Positions 18,126 through 26,708 of a DNA stretch of 64,000 nucleotides are shown piece by piece. The stretch spans positions 59,657-123,656 of the forward strand of contig JARGPI010000022.1 of assembly GCA_029213005.1 (NCBI GenBank). The letters run 5' to 3'. Positions within the stretch are counted from its first letter, which is position 1, and every line of letters starts with the position of its first letter. Both the position numbers and the translations under genes were made by a program. The notes under the pieces are model-generated. The model searched no databases. It was not told the DNA's origin and was given only the letters and a program-made list of their open reading frames with translations. The DNA comes from Verrucomicrobiales bacterium. Its GTDB lineage: Bacteria > Verrucomicrobiota > Verrucomicrobiia > Verrucomicrobiales > DEV007.

Positions 18126-19751
18126 ATGAACTCATACCTCCGCCTCGCGATCATCGTCCCGTTACTGCTCACCGCCTTTTGTGCGAGGGCCGGAACCGCC
18201 GACAACCTCCTCTCGAACGGTGATTTTGAGAATGCAGCGACCGGATGGCCAACTCCGGATGGTACGGCGAGAGTCGCGGAGGATCGTAACCACTTTCTCC
18301 GAATTGAAGCCCGGCCTGAAAAAATGGTCACCGTCTTTCGCGAGATCGCGATTCCGGATACGAGCCGGGCTCTACGACTCAGCTTCCGGGTCCGTGTCTC
18401 GCAACTCGAGCGGGGAAAAGAAAACTGGCACGATGGACGAATCATTCTCAACTTCAAAAGCGCTGACGGCACAAAGTTGAAGGGCGCCCCCACTCCTAAT
18501 TTCAAGGGGACCACTGAAGGATGGGTCGAGCGGCAATACGATTTCCTGATTCCTGACAAAGCGAAAAAAATTGAAGTGATGCCCGCTATGTTTATGGCCA
18601 AATCCGGCCACTACGACCTCGATGACCTTATTCTTTCGCCAACCGATCCAGCCCCCATTCTGGCCGACCTCGATTTGAAAGAGAAGAAGCGCCTCGAAGA
18701 AGTCGCCCGCCGCGCGGCGCTCGTCAAACCACAGGTCCCGGAGGCGCGCCCCGAAGATCTTCCCTCCATGTTGCATGTCGATGGCAACCGGATTAAAAAT
18801 GCTGAAGACGAAGTGGTGTGGCTTCAAGGCGTCTCGATACCCAGCCTCGAATGGTCAGCCTCAGGAGATAACATTCTGAAATCGACGACTATCGCGATCG
18901 ATAACTGGAAGGCGAATGTGATCCGACTCAGTATCCGGGAAAATTTCTGGAACGGCACCGGCCCCTACCAGAAAGATGGAGGAGCAGGCTATCGGCAATT
19001 GATCGATGATGTTGTCAATCTCGCCGGATCGAAAGGAGCCTACATCGTGCTGGATCTCCATCGCTTTCGCGCTCCGGAGGCCATCCACGCGGATTTCTGG
19101 AAGACCCTCGCATCACGATACAAAAATCACCCCGCGGTTCTCTTCGAACTGTTCAACGAACCCCACGATGTCAGTTGGAAAATTTGGCGCGACGGAGGTT
19201 TTGTCAGCACCGAAAAGAAGAAAGATAATGATACCCTCGCCGAGAATAAAGAAACGCTCAAGGGCTTCGAATCGATCGGGATTCAGGCATTGATTGATGC
19301 GGTTCGCGATACCGGAGCAAAAAATCCCGTCATCGCCGGGGGATTGGATTGGTCCTATGACCTCTCGGGAATACTCAACGGCTTTGCCCTCGACGACAGA
19401 AGAGGGAACGGAATTATCTACTCAACCCATGTCTACCCGTGGAAAAGTGACTGGACCGGAAAATTTATCGAAGTCGCCGAAAAGCACCCTATTTTCATCG
19501 GCGAGTGCGGAGCGACTCAGGAACCGATGTCATTTATTCCAAAAGAGCGCCACGAAGACCCATCGACCTGGGTGCCCGACTTTCTCGGTCTTGTGCAGGA
19601 GAAGCGCTACCACTGGACCGCCTGGTGTTTCCACCCGAAATCCAGCCCCTGCCTCCTCAGCGACTGGGACTACACCCCAACTCCCTACTGGGGAAAACAA
19701 GCCAAAGCCGCACTCGCCGGCGAAGCTTTTGAGATCAAAAAGCGGAGGTAG
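18126..19751 (+). CDS. Secreted GH5-type endoglycanase with N-terminal carbohydrate-binding-like domain
   Basis: The product has 541 residues. The ATG at 18126 starts a signal peptide (MNSYLRLAIIVPLLLTAFCARA). Residues about 25-172 form a CBM4/9-like beta-sandwich beginning NLLSNGDFENAATGW, a classical opening of such domains. After a charged linker, residues about 215-530 are a GH5 (beta/alpha)8 barrel. VIRLSIRENFW is a conserved strand, LFNEPHD carries acid/base Glu345, HVYPW is typical of strand 6, and FIGECGA carries nucleophile Glu460. This is a retaining beta-glycanase (cellulase, mannanase or related); the substrate cannot be fixed from sequence alone. It stands alone between the toxin-antitoxin operators and the convergent FHA gene. 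Confidence 0.85.
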   Translation: MNSYLRLAIIVPLLLTAFCARAGTADNLLSNGDFENAATGWPTPDGTARVAEDRNHFLRIEARPEKMVTVFREIAIPDTSRALRLSFRVRVSQLERGKENWHDGRIILNFKSADGTKLKGAPTPNFKGTTEGWVERQYDFLIPDKAKKIEVMPAMFMAKSGHYDLDDLILSPTDPAPILADLDLKEKKRLEEVARRAALVKPQVPEARPEDLPSMLHVDGNRIKNAEDEVVWLQGVSIPSLEWSASGDNILKSTTIAIDNWKANVIRLSIRENFWNGTGPYQKDGGAGYRQLIDDVVNLAGSKGAYIVLDLHRFRAPEAIHADFWKTLASRYKNHPAVLFELFNEPHDVSWKIWRDGGFVSTEKKKDNDTLAENKETLKGFESIGIQALIDAVRDTGAKNPVIAGGLDWSYDLSGILNGFALDDRRGNGIIYSTHVYPWKSDWTGKFIEVAEKHPIFIGECGATQEPMSFIPKERHEDPSTWVPDFLGLVQEKRYHWTAWCFHPKSSPCLLSDWDYTPTPYWGKQAKAALAGEAFEIKKRR

Positions 19752-19878
19752 CGAAATCAAAATCGGAGCCGCCCGCCAGCGTCCGGGTAGCTGTCATTGC
19801 TTTGTTCCGATATCTTCAAACTTCAGCTACCTCTAAAAAGGTGACTTAAGAAAAGCCGGAAGATCCTTAAATAATTCT

Positions 19879-21045
19879 TTACTCCTCTTTATCAGGATTA
19901 TCGGGTTTGGGATCTATTTCGGGGTGTTTTTTAGGCGGCGGTGGAGGGGTGGTAGGCATCAGAGCGATTCCTCCCGGAGCCGACCGAGGTGGACTCATTG
20001 GAGGTGCCTTCGGAGTGGGCGGAGCCTCTGTCGGTGGTTCCGGCGGGGTAGCCGGGGACGAAAATTTTTCCGAAGGGGGCGGAGGCGATGCAGGTGACGG
20101 TAATTTTGTCGAAAGTGGCGGCGGGGAGGCCAGAGGCGTTGCAGGTGACGGCAATTTTGTCGAAGGCGGCGGCGGGGATGCCGGAGGCGTTGCCGGTGAC
20201 GGCAATTTCGTCGAAGGTGGCGGCGGTGAAGCCGGAGACGATGCAGGTGACGGCGATTTTGTCGAAGGTGGCGGCGGTGAAGCCGGAGACGATGCAGGTG
20301 ACGGCGATTTTGTCGAAGGGGGCGGCGTTGAAGCCAGAGGCGATGCAGGTGACGGCAATTTTGTTGAAGGTGACGGCGGGGATGCCGGAGACGATGCCGG
20401 TGATGCGTCAGAAGGTTCGGGACCGGACAGTTTCTTTCCCGGTGGTGAAGCGATGGGAATTTTTATTACAGTGGGCGGAACGCTTGGAGGAGCCGGTTTG
20501 ACTGGTGACATTCCCAGTTTCGTCGCAGGACGCGGCGGGGTCTGTGCTGCGGCATCGGTATTGGTGCCTTCAGACGGGGGAGCAACCGCCACCGGAACCG
20601 CTTCCAGAGGCAGCTTGCCGGGTAGCCCAACTTTTTTCACTCCTCCGGGGACAGTAGGATTTTTCGCCGTTGGCTCCTTCGGCATCGATCTCGCTTGTTC
20701 AATTTCCGCAATTTCCGATTTCAAATCCAGATCTGCCCCTTCTTCCGCCGCGATAAAATAAGTGGGCACGGTTTCTCCGAGAAGGATAACATCCCTTGAG
20801 TTCAACTCGACGGGCTCTCTCACTGGGCGGTCATTCACTTTGGTTCCATTCGTCGAGCCGCAGTCGATGATCTGATAACCGGAGCCAGTCGCTTTCAGTT
20901 CGCAATGAGCGGTGGAAATCTCCTTAACCAGAATTTGAATGTCATTCGCCTCGTTTCGCCCGACCTTTATAGTATCTTCACTGAGAGGGAACGAGATAGG
21001 GTCGTTTTCCGGAATTGCGACCAACAGGCGATATCGTAATGACAT
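19879..21045 (-). CDS. FHA-domain protein with proline-rich tandem-repeat tail
   Basis: The product has 388 residues; the ATG at 21045 starts directly at the domain. Residues about 4-105 are a forkhead-associated domain: VGRNEANDIQI, AHCELKA and DCGSTNGTKVNDRPV carry the conserved Gly-Arg, Ser/His and Asn-Gly residues that bind phosphothreonine. The rest is a low-complexity Pro/Ser/Thr/Ala tail, including six 17-residue units of the type STKLPSPATPPASPPPP (encoded by a 51-bp repeat), then a Pro-rich C-terminus ending in acidic and basic residues. No membrane segment is visible, so it is probably cytoplasmic, acting as an adaptor in Ser/Thr kinase signalling. No kinase gene is adjacent. No Shine-Dalgarno sequence precedes the start. 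Confidence 0.8.
   Translation of the reverse strand: MSLRYRLLVAIPENDPISFPLSEDTIKVGRNEANDIQILVKEISTAHCELKATGSGYQIIDCGSTNGTKVNDRPVREPVELNSRDVILLGETVPTYFIAAEEGADLDLKSEIAEIEQARSMPKEPTAKNPTVPGGVKKVGLPGKLPLEAVPVAVAPPSEGTNTDAAAQTPPRPATKLGMSPVKPAPPSVPPTVIKIPIASPPGKKLSGPEPSDASPASSPASPPSPSTKLPSPASPLASTPPPSTKSPSPASSPASPPPPSTKSPSPASSPASPPPPSTKLPSPATPPASPPPPSTKLPSPATPLASPPPLSTKLPSPASPPPPSEKFSSPATPPEPPTEAPPTPKAPPMSPPRSAPGGIALMPTTPPPPPKKHPEIDPKPDNPDKEE
20068..20410 (-). repeat. 51-bp tandem repeats (about six units) in the FHA gene
   Basis: The unit boundary TTTGTCGAA, or a one-base variant, recurs at about 20105, 20156, 20207, 20258, 20309 and 20360, an exact 51-bp period. Two neighbouring units (about 20211-20310) are nearly identical, so copy number is likely to vary between strains. 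Confidence 0.85.
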
Positions 21046-21073
21046 AGCAAAAATTACGCTTGAAGGAGGAAGG

Positions 21074-21088
21074 CTGTCAAATTGACAG
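21074..21088. promoter_or_regulatory. 15-bp perfect palindrome upstream of the FHA gene
   Basis: CTGTCAA (21074-21080), one base, TTGACAG (21082-21088). It is centred 36 bp before the FHA start codon at 21045, a typical operator position. No regulator can be named. Confidence 0.4.
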
Positions 21089-21217
21089 GAATTATCTTTC
21101 ACAAGGATTTTGCCAAAAGGTCAGTCCAGCCGGGATTGAGGACCGGGAAAATGGTCGAAATTTGGTCTTCAGCTATAAGGAAGGTTCAAAAAACCTTCAA
21201 ATTCTGAATAATCCTAC

Positions 21218-22213
21218 TTACGTCTCCTCCCCTGCTTCCCGCCTTACACTCCCCGGTGTCCGCCCGGTCGCCTTCTTAAAAGCACGGGAAAAACTCGCCT
21301 CGCTCTCATAACCGAGTTTCCCGGCAATCTCCGCAAGCGCCTGGTCGGTATCGCGCAGCCAGTTGCGGGCCACTTCGAACCGCCACTGCCGCAGGTAGGT
21401 GATCGGAGTCTCTCCGACGAGATCGGCGAAGCGTGCCGCGAGGCCGGAGCGGGATACACCTACCGCCCCGGCGAGAGATTCCACTGTCCAGGGATGAGTC
21501 GGATCGCGATGGATGAGGGCCAGAGCGCGGCCAATTTGAGGATCCTGAAGCGCACCCAACCAGCCGTTTTGGGCATGCGGGTCATGATTGAGCCAATGGC
21601 GGATCGCCTGCACGACGAGAATATCCGAAAACCTTGTGATAACCGCATCCCCACCGGGGCCAAGGCTCCGCGCCTCCTCAATCATAAGCTGGACCGATCC
21701 GCGTAGCCATTCATTGCCCGGGGTCGCCGCCTGCATTGGGATCATCTTCGGAAGCAGGCTCAGAATTCGCCGGGCGGCCGGATCTTTAACCGAACCGATG
21801 CCGCAGATCAGCCCCGCCGGTGAACCGCCACCGTCGACTTCGAGCAACTCATAACGAGGACTGAGCAGGGGGCGCTCGTATTCAAAGAGATTGATGGGTC
21901 GAGTCTTGAGGCAATCGACAACCGCATGCCCTCTACCCTGGGGAACGAGCACAAAATCACCGGTTTCCAGATGAAAAGGCTCGCCATTGGCGAAAGTGAT
22001 CCAAACCGAACCTTCGGTCACGACGTGAAACATCAGACTATCCGGCATCGCCGGAAAATCGATCCCCCAGGGTGCCCTCAATTCCGACCGGCAAAAAAAG
22101 GATCCGCTCAATCGCAAGGCATGGAGCGCCTCCCCAAGCGGGTCAACTGACCGGAAGGCATCCGCAGTGGAATTTGCCGTGGCATGGTCCGACATGGGCC
22201 GAAAATCGCTCAT
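21218..22213 (-). CDS. AraC-family transcriptional regulator with cupin sensor domain
   Basis: The product has 331 residues; the ATG at 22213 is preferred because upstream codons extend into the divergent promoter. The N-terminal half (about 20-200) is the AraC cupin_6-type sensor domain (FHVVTEGSVWITFANGE, HLETGDFVLVPQGRGH). The C-terminal hundred residues hold the two-helix-turn-helix AraC domain: WTVESLAGAVGVSRSGLAARFADLVGETPITYL and then LAEIAGKLGYESEASFSRAFKKATGRTPG. It is divergent from the NmrA-type gene at 22275 with only 61 bp between the starts. The usual arrangement is activation of the adjacent oxidoreductase gene, so local regulation of 22275-23674 is the best guess. The effector is unknown. 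Confidence 0.9.
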   Translation of the reverse strand: MSDFRPMSDHATANSTADAFRSVDPLGEALHALRLSGSFFCRSELRAPWGIDFPAMPDSLMFHVVTEGSVWITFANGEPFHLETGDFVLVPQGRGHAVVDCLKTRPINLFEYERPLLSPRYELLEVDGGGSPAGLICGIGSVKDPAARRILSLLPKMIPMQAATPGNEWLRGSVQLMIEEARSLGPGGDAVITRFSDILVVQAIRHWLNHDPHAQNGWLGALQDPQIGRALALIHRDPTHPWTVESLAGAVGVSRSGLAARFADLVGETPITYLRQWRFEVARNWLRDTDQALAEIAGKLGYESEASFSRAFKKATGRTPGSVRREAGEET

Positions 22214-22274
22214 TTTGGACGAATGGTCAATTCTCTTAGAGCCGCTGCCATAGCGAAAAGAAAAGAGAACGATC

Positions 22275-23150
22275 ATGTTGAGTGCGATGAAAACAATCCA
22301 AATCAATCAAATCGCTGATAACAATAATTCCACCACTACACCTTTCCTCGTGATCGGAGGCAGTGGAAAAACCGGTCGCCGTGTTATCGCCCGACTCAAA
22401 GCACTCGGACACGAGGTCCGCAGCGCCTCCCGCTCCAGTAACCCCGGCTTCGACTGGAACGACGAAGCAAACTGGAACGAGGTTCTTAAAGGCGTCAAGG
22501 CGCTCTACGTCACCTACCATCCGGATCTTTCGGTGCCCGGCGCATCGGATCATATCCGCACGTTACTAGCGATCGCCAAAGCGCAGGGTGTCGAGCGAAT
22601 CGTTCTCCTCTCGGGACGGGGCGAAGAGGAGGCGCAGCTCTGCGAGCGTCTCGCGCTCAACTCCGGTGTTCCGGCGACGATCGTTCGCTGTGGCTGGTTC
22701 AATCAGAATTTCTCGGAATCATTCTTCCGCGACCTTTTGATGAGTGGAACTCTCGCCGTTCCGAATGCACACGTCGGTGAAGGCTACGTTGATGCCGATG
22801 ATATTGCAGACGTCGTGACCGCCGCACTTACTGACGTCGGTCACGCAGGCAGGATCTACCAGTTGACCGGCCCCGAACTGCTCACCTTTCGAGACATCGC
22901 AGCGATCTTTCACGAGGTGACCGGCCGCGAGTTGAACGTCGTCGATGTGACACGGGAAGAGTTTGTCGAGGGGCTCAAGGAGGCTCAGTTGCCAGAAGGT
23001 ATGGTTCAGCTTGTGGACTATCTCTTCAACGAAGTCCTCGACGGTCGGAACTCAAGCCTGGGTGACGGCGTCCAGAAAGCTCTCGGTCGCCCGCCACGGG
23101 ATTTTCGCAGTTTCATCCAGAAAGCTCACCTCGCGGGTGCGTTTGTGTAA
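22275..23150 (+). CDS. NmrA/SDR-type NAD(P)-binding protein
   Basis: The product has 291 residues. LVIGGSGKTGRRVIARL (25-41) is the glycine-rich dinucleotide motif of the atypical short-chain dehydrogenase/NmrA family. The rest follows the family: VKALYVTYHPD, GVERIVLLSGRGEEEA, then a substrate-binding half with YQLTGPELLTFRDIA and the C-terminal helical part. Members act as NAD(P)H-quinone oxidoreductases or redox-sensing proteins. Starts at 22275 and 22287 are both possible; GAAAAGAAAAGAGAA before the first is a purine-rich ribosome site. It lies head-to-head with the AraC regulator and 20 bp before the DUF1772 membrane protein, so it forms part of a small oxidative or aromatic-stress module. 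Confidence 0.85.
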   Translation: MLSAMKTIQINQIADNNNSTTTPFLVIGGSGKTGRRVIARLKALGHEVRSASRSSNPGFDWNDEANWNEVLKGVKALYVTYHPDLSVPGASDHIRTLLAIAKAQGVERIVLLSGRGEEEAQLCERLALNSGVPATIVRCGWFNQNFSESFFRDLLMSGTLAVPNAHVGEGYVDADDIADVVTAALTDVGHAGRIYQLTGPELLTFRDIAAIFHEVTGRELNVVDVTREEFVEGLKEAQLPEGMVQLVDYLFNEVLDGRNSSLGDGVQKALGRPPRDFRSFIQKAHLAGAFV

Positions 23151-23170
23151 TCCTCTTTCTATACATCACT

Positions 23171-23674
23171 ATGACGACACAAATTTTCTTTAACGGACTA
23201 CTCAGCTTCGCCACCCTTACCACCATTCTCGTCACCGGCCTTTTGTTTACCTTCGCCCTGCTGGTTATGCCGGGTCTTGGGCAGCTTGATGACCGCGAAT
23301 TCCTACGTGGTTTCCAGGAAATCGACCGGATCATTCAACACAGCCACCCTCTTTTCGTGGTGGTCTGGTTAGGATCTATCCTCGGCCTGCTCGCAGCCTG
23401 CGCCTTGGGGTACGGTCAACTCGAGGAATGGCCCCGGGGCCTGCTCATCGCAGCGACAGTGTTATTTATCATCGGAGTTCAGCTACCGACTTTTCGAGGC
23501 AACGTCCCGCTCAACAATAAACTACAGACTCTGGAACTTACCTCAATGGATACTTCCGACCTCGCTGAAGCTCGCCAGGCGTTTGAGCCAAAGTGGAACC
23601 GGCTCAATGTTTTTCGGACCCTCATCAGTGTAGTTGTCTCGATCCTGTTGATCATCGTTGTTCTCTTAAGGTAG
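23171..23674 (+). CDS. DUF1772 integral membrane protein
   Basis: The product has 167 residues. Four hydrophobic segments are visible (about 8-33, 61-80, 87-106 and 148-166), with the polar segment RGNVPLNNKLQTL typical of the DUF1772 / anthrone-oxygenase-like family before the last helix. Members are small inner-membrane proteins; fungal relatives take part in anthrone oxidation, but bacterial function is unsettled. The gene follows the NmrA-type gene closely and shares its strand, so it belongs to the same transcription unit. The pairing of an AraC regulator, an NmrA oxidoreductase and a DUF1772 protein suggests handling of a quinone or aromatic compound; that is inference. Confidence 0.8.
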   Translation: MTTQIFFNGLLSFATLTTILVTGLLFTFALLVMPGLGQLDDREFLRGFQEIDRIIQHSHPLFVVVWLGSILGLLAACALGYGQLEEWPRGLLIAATVLFIIGVQLPTFRGNVPLNNKLQTLELTSMDTSDLAEARQAFEPKWNRLNVFRTLISVVVSILLIIVVLLR

Positions 23675-23715
23675 TCCGGCCGACTTTATCGACCTCACCA
23701 GTAAATAGACAAGCG

Positions 23716-24354
23716 ATGTATATCAATCAAGACAATCACGAAGCTGTTTTCGCTGCGGCCTGGCACAACCAGAATAACACCAGCATCGAGTTTGACCCGT
23801 TGGACGTAAATCAGGTCCTCGCGGATGAGTACGAAGGCGGCGAAAAACTGACCCTCACCCGGACCCAGCTTTGGGAAATGGAGGTCAGGAAAGCGGCCCG
23901 CCCCGACCTCTTCATTCCCGGCATGATCCGCGCAGGAACCTCCCGCAGCTGGGGCCGCCGCATTCTGGAAAGTGGTCATGAAGTATTCACCCGGGTCTCG
24001 GAGCAACGCCTGTGGCTACAGCCCGGCAGTTATGGCACGGTAATCGAAGCCTGCTATTTGAACCACTCACGCCAGCAGGTGACTTTCATCGGCCTGCCCG
24101 AGGTTGAAGATGATGCGGGGCAGCCAATTGTCGCTTCAACCGGGCAGCCGCTCTTTCACGTAGTCCACGGAGTGAGCGGCACGGAAGAAACGCCTCTTAA
24201 TACGTGGCGTATTGTTCATCTAGCAGGTGATGAATCGGGTGCGCTGGCCGAACGTTTCGAATTGATGTCGCAAGCTTCAGGTCTACCCGAATATGTGGAA
24301 AACTACATTCAAGACGTCTTGAAAATTCCACCTCTCAAAAAACGATCCAACTAA
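23716..24354 (+). CDS. Hypothetical soluble protein
   Basis: The product has 212 residues and I do not recognise a family. The ATG at 23716 is preferred; longer in-frame starts would overlap the DUF1772 gene and give a Cys-rich N-terminus unlike the rest. There is no signal peptide or membrane segment. The sequence is mixed alpha/beta with conserved-looking stretches GMIRAGTSRSWGRRILESGHEVFTR and LWLQPGSYGTVIEACYLNH. It lies 41 bp after the DUF1772 gene and may be part of that operon. Codon usage and base composition are like the neighbours. Confidence 0.6.
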   Translation: MYINQDNHEAVFAAAWHNQNNTSIEFDPLDVNQVLADEYEGGEKLTLTRTQLWEMEVRKAARPDLFIPGMIRAGTSRSWGRRILESGHEVFTRVSEQRLWLQPGSYGTVIEACYLNHSRQQVTFIGLPEVEDDAGQPIVASTGQPLFHVVHGVSGTEETPLNTWRIVHLAGDESGALAERFELMSQASGLPEYVENYIQDVLKIPPLKKRSN

Positions 24355-24386
24355 CAACACCCGAAACAATTATACCGATGAATTCA

Positions 24387-25490
24387 CTATTCGTCCTCGG
24401 ACGCCTCATTTACAACCCGGTCGGGATGGGCGCTGTTCCAGCAGTTATCCATCTCTTCGGCGGATGGGACATGGAAAGGGCGAACCACTCGAAACCCGAG
24501 CCAGAAAGCATCGGTGTGATACCAGATCGATTGGGGCAACTGTGGATCCTGTACTTTCCAATCGGGTTCCGAATAAAAACGAACAGTCGAAGTGCAGTCG
24601 TGCGGGGCATCGTACCAGGAACCTCCGCGAGCGACGCGGGGATAGATGCGATTCGCCCGGATTAGAGGATCCACTATGATATCGCGGCCTGTAGGCCGCA
24701 TCCGGTAAGTCAAAGAATTGTATTGATCCAGACACCACTCCATCACATTTCCATGCATATCATAAAGCCCCCAGGGATTCGGATTTTTTGACCCCACCGG
24801 AGCGTAACCAACCATGAGCGGATTATTGATATTTGGCTCACAAACCGCGTAGTCATGGATTTTGCCGGTAGGGCAGCTGAAGGGACCGGTAGTTCCAGCG
24901 CGGCAAGCATACTCCCATTCCGCTTCGGTGGGCAACCGATAGAAGTGACCGGTTTTAGCACTGAGCCATTGGCAGAATTTACTGGCGGCATGCTGCGTCA
25001 TACTGATCGCCGGGAAGCCCTGAGTGCCCATTCCGAAATTCATTTCCGTATAAGGAGACGTGGGTTTAGACACAATGTCATCATCACCGTCATCCGACGA
25101 AATTTTAAGCGGACTTCCGTCAGACCGCCTCGCCGTTCCGGTTATCATGAATGGTTCGTATAAATCCCAGGTGATCTCATACTTCCCCATCCAGAAAGGC
25201 GAGACTTTAACTCTGTGAGGCGGAGACTCGTCCTCACGAGTCTTGTCGGAACGGCCCATCACAAAAGTTCCACCTTTGATCGCGACCATCTCTATTTGAT
25301 GAGTCTCGGTTTCCTTCCCTTCAATCTCATAACTGGCCGTGTAATCGATCAGTTCCGAGCCATTCGATGCCGCGACCGCGCGGGAATGGAGCCTTTTCAC
25401 CAATTCAAAATCATCAGCCCGGGGATCTTTGGACTCCTCCCCCTGCCCAAACGCCGCAGTTAGGATGATGAGTAAAACGATTTGTCTCAT
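24387..25490 (-). CDS. Secreted SUMF1/FGE-like protein lacking one catalytic cysteine
   Basis: The product has 367 residues with a short signal peptide (MRQIVLLIILTAAFGQGEE). From residue 66 on it is a formylglycine-generating-enzyme sulfatase domain: VAIKGGTFVMG, WMGKYEIT, ISMTQHAASKFCQWLSAKTG, RLPTEAEWEYACRAGT, WGLYDMHGNVMEWC and RVARGGSW. In true aerobic FGE the GGS motif is followed by two cysteines (human Cys336 and Cys341). Here the aligned residues are Asp294 and Cys299, so the first catalytic cysteine is missing. It therefore probably does not make formylglycine; such paralogues often serve other, usually unknown, roles. It is divergent from the small membrane protein at 25568. Confidence 0.85.
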   Translation of the reverse strand: MRQIVLLIILTAAFGQGEESKDPRADDFELVKRLHSRAVAASNGSELIDYTASYEIEGKETETHQIEMVAIKGGTFVMGRSDKTREDESPPHRVKVSPFWMGKYEITWDLYEPFMITGTARRSDGSPLKISSDDGDDDIVSKPTSPYTEMNFGMGTQGFPAISMTQHAASKFCQWLSAKTGHFYRLPTEAEWEYACRAGTTGPFSCPTGKIHDYAVCEPNINNPLMVGYAPVGSKNPNPWGLYDMHGNVMEWCLDQYNSLTYRMRPTGRDIIVDPLIRANRIYPRVARGGSWYDAPHDCTSTVRFYSEPDWKVQDPQLPQSIWYHTDAFWLGFRVVRPFHVPSAEEMDNCWNSAHPDRVVNEASEDE

Positions 25491-25567
25491 GCCGTATCAG
25501 AATATAGGCATTATGAAAGTCACGATGACTTTTTTCGGACCGCAATCGAGGCAGCTTCGTAAACCGC

Positions 25568-25999
25568 ATGAAATCATATCTGGCAATTTTACTAATCCCG
25601 CCCCTGATACCGACTTTGTGCGTGATTCACACGGTGTTCTCGCAAACCAGTTACGAAATCCAGACCTGCTACAACAACCGTCAGACTGATTTCGTCGTTG
25701 CCGAAGGCGATCTCTTTGTCATAACCTACCTGGAGACGAGAGGCGTCAGCAAGATCAATTTTTATCACCGGGATTATTGGGGCAACTGGAACAACACGGC
25801 GCAGCCCCATTTCAGATTACTTTTCGGCTCACGTCCCGATTTCGATATCATACCCGCCACCCCAAACACCGCTGCCCAACCGGGTTCGAGGATATTCTCA
25901 ATTCGATTTCCAATGTGGTTGATTTCATCTTTACTACTAATCCCGTTCTTCCACTATTCGCTCAAGTACCGCCGACGACTGAGAAACGAGCAATCATAG
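25568..25999 (+). CDS. Small hypothetical membrane protein
   Basis: The product has 143 residues. A hydrophobic N-terminal segment (KSYLAILLIPPLIPTLCVIHTVF) is followed by about 85 extracytoplasmic residues, a second membrane segment (MWLISSLLLIPFFHYSL) and a basic C-terminus (KYRRRLRNEQS). The topology is therefore two membrane spans with the middle loop outside. No family is recognised. It lies head-to-head with the SUMF1-like gene with 77 bp between starts. Confidence 0.6.
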   Translation: MKSYLAILLIPPLIPTLCVIHTVFSQTSYEIQTCYNNRQTDFVVAEGDLFVITYLETRGVSKINFYHRDYWGNWNNTAQPHFRLLFGSRPDFDIIPATPNTAAQPGSRIFSIRFPMWLISSLLLIPFFHYSLKYRRRLRNEQS

Positions 26000-26157
26000 C
26001 TGCAATTCCCGCCAGACCGGGGAGCCCCGATAGAAAAGAGTGCGTTATGCATATCACTCACTTCATCCTGCACGAACCGACGGGTGGAGACACACGGTTT
26101 AATGCGGGATAGCGCCCAAAAGGCGGGTGGCACGGAACAAGCGAAAGGGGAAACTGT

Positions 26158-26604
26158 ATGAGTACTACAAATGAATCGTGTGTCAAAACCTGTAATAAAA
26201 TGCTTCGCGGAGAGCGCTCCGCCGTGGAGACCTACCAGGAAGTGATCGAAAAATACGGAGACAACCCGGCAATGGACGAACTTCGCGGAATCTGGCGGGA
26301 CCATCAGCAATCGGTCTCGGAGCTGGATGCCCATATCCGCTCCCTCGGAGGTGAACCGGATACCGATTCCGGTGCCTGGGGCTTTGTTACCGGAATGATC
26401 CAGAAAACCGCCAATCTGTTTGGCGAGGAATCGGCCGTGGAATCTCTTGAGAAAGGCGAAAAAAAGGGACTTGAGGACTACAAAGATGCTCTTGAGGGAG
26501 ACTGTATCACGGCCGAATGCCGGACCATGTATCAAACCAAATTGATCCCCAGAATCGAGAGCCACCTCAAGATTCTCGACGAGATCGAAGACGCGGTTGA
26601 TTAA
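26158..26604 (+). CDS. DUF2383 / PA2169-type four-helix-bundle protein
   Basis: The product has 148 residues. It matches the DUF2383 ferritin-like family: an N-terminal helix with CNKMLRGERSAVETYQEVIEKYG, a second helix with WRDHQQSVSELDAHIRSLGGEP, a third with TGMIQKTANLFGEESAVESLEKGEKKGLEDYKDAL, and a last helix with QTKLIPRIESHLKILDEIED. Glu and His residues are placed as in ferritin-like bundles, but metal binding is not established for the family. A good ribosome site (AAAGGGGA, 9 bases before the ATG) supports this start. It is a single gene; members are often stress- or stationary-phase-associated. Confidence 0.82.
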   Translation: MSTTNESCVKTCNKMLRGERSAVETYQEVIEKYGDNPAMDELRGIWRDHQQSVSELDAHIRSLGGEPDTDSGAWGFVTGMIQKTANLFGEESAVESLEKGEKKGLEDYKDALEGDCITAECRTMYQTKLIPRIESHLKILDEIEDAVD

Positions 26605-26655
26605 CCGCAGCACCCGGCTCCGCCTCCCCCGGCGGACCTCGGGTACCTGATTACC

Positions 26656-26679
26656 GTCACGGAACAGAGAAACCGTGAC
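26656..26679. promoter_or_regulatory. 7-bp inverted repeat upstream of the DUF4139 gene
   Basis: GTCACGG (26656-26662) and CCGTGAC (26673-26679) flank a 10-nt loop. There is no T-tract, so it is more likely an operator than an intrinsic terminator. It lies 30 bp before the start at 26709. Confidence 0.3.
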
Positions 26680-26708
26680 AACTGTATTTGAAGTACCTAA
26701 ACTCAGAT

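Noticed and set aside
20068..20410. Regular 51-bp repeats looking like a CRISPR array
   Set aside because: Units are contiguous with no unique spacers, keep reading frame in the FHA gene, and there are no cas genes.
19907..20761. Plus-strand open frame with Gly/Asp-rich repeats, like a PE-PGRS-type protein
   Set aside because: It is the complement of the Pro/Ser repeats in the FHA gene, whose own strand has a real domain; the Gly-rich frame has no signal, domain or ribosome site.
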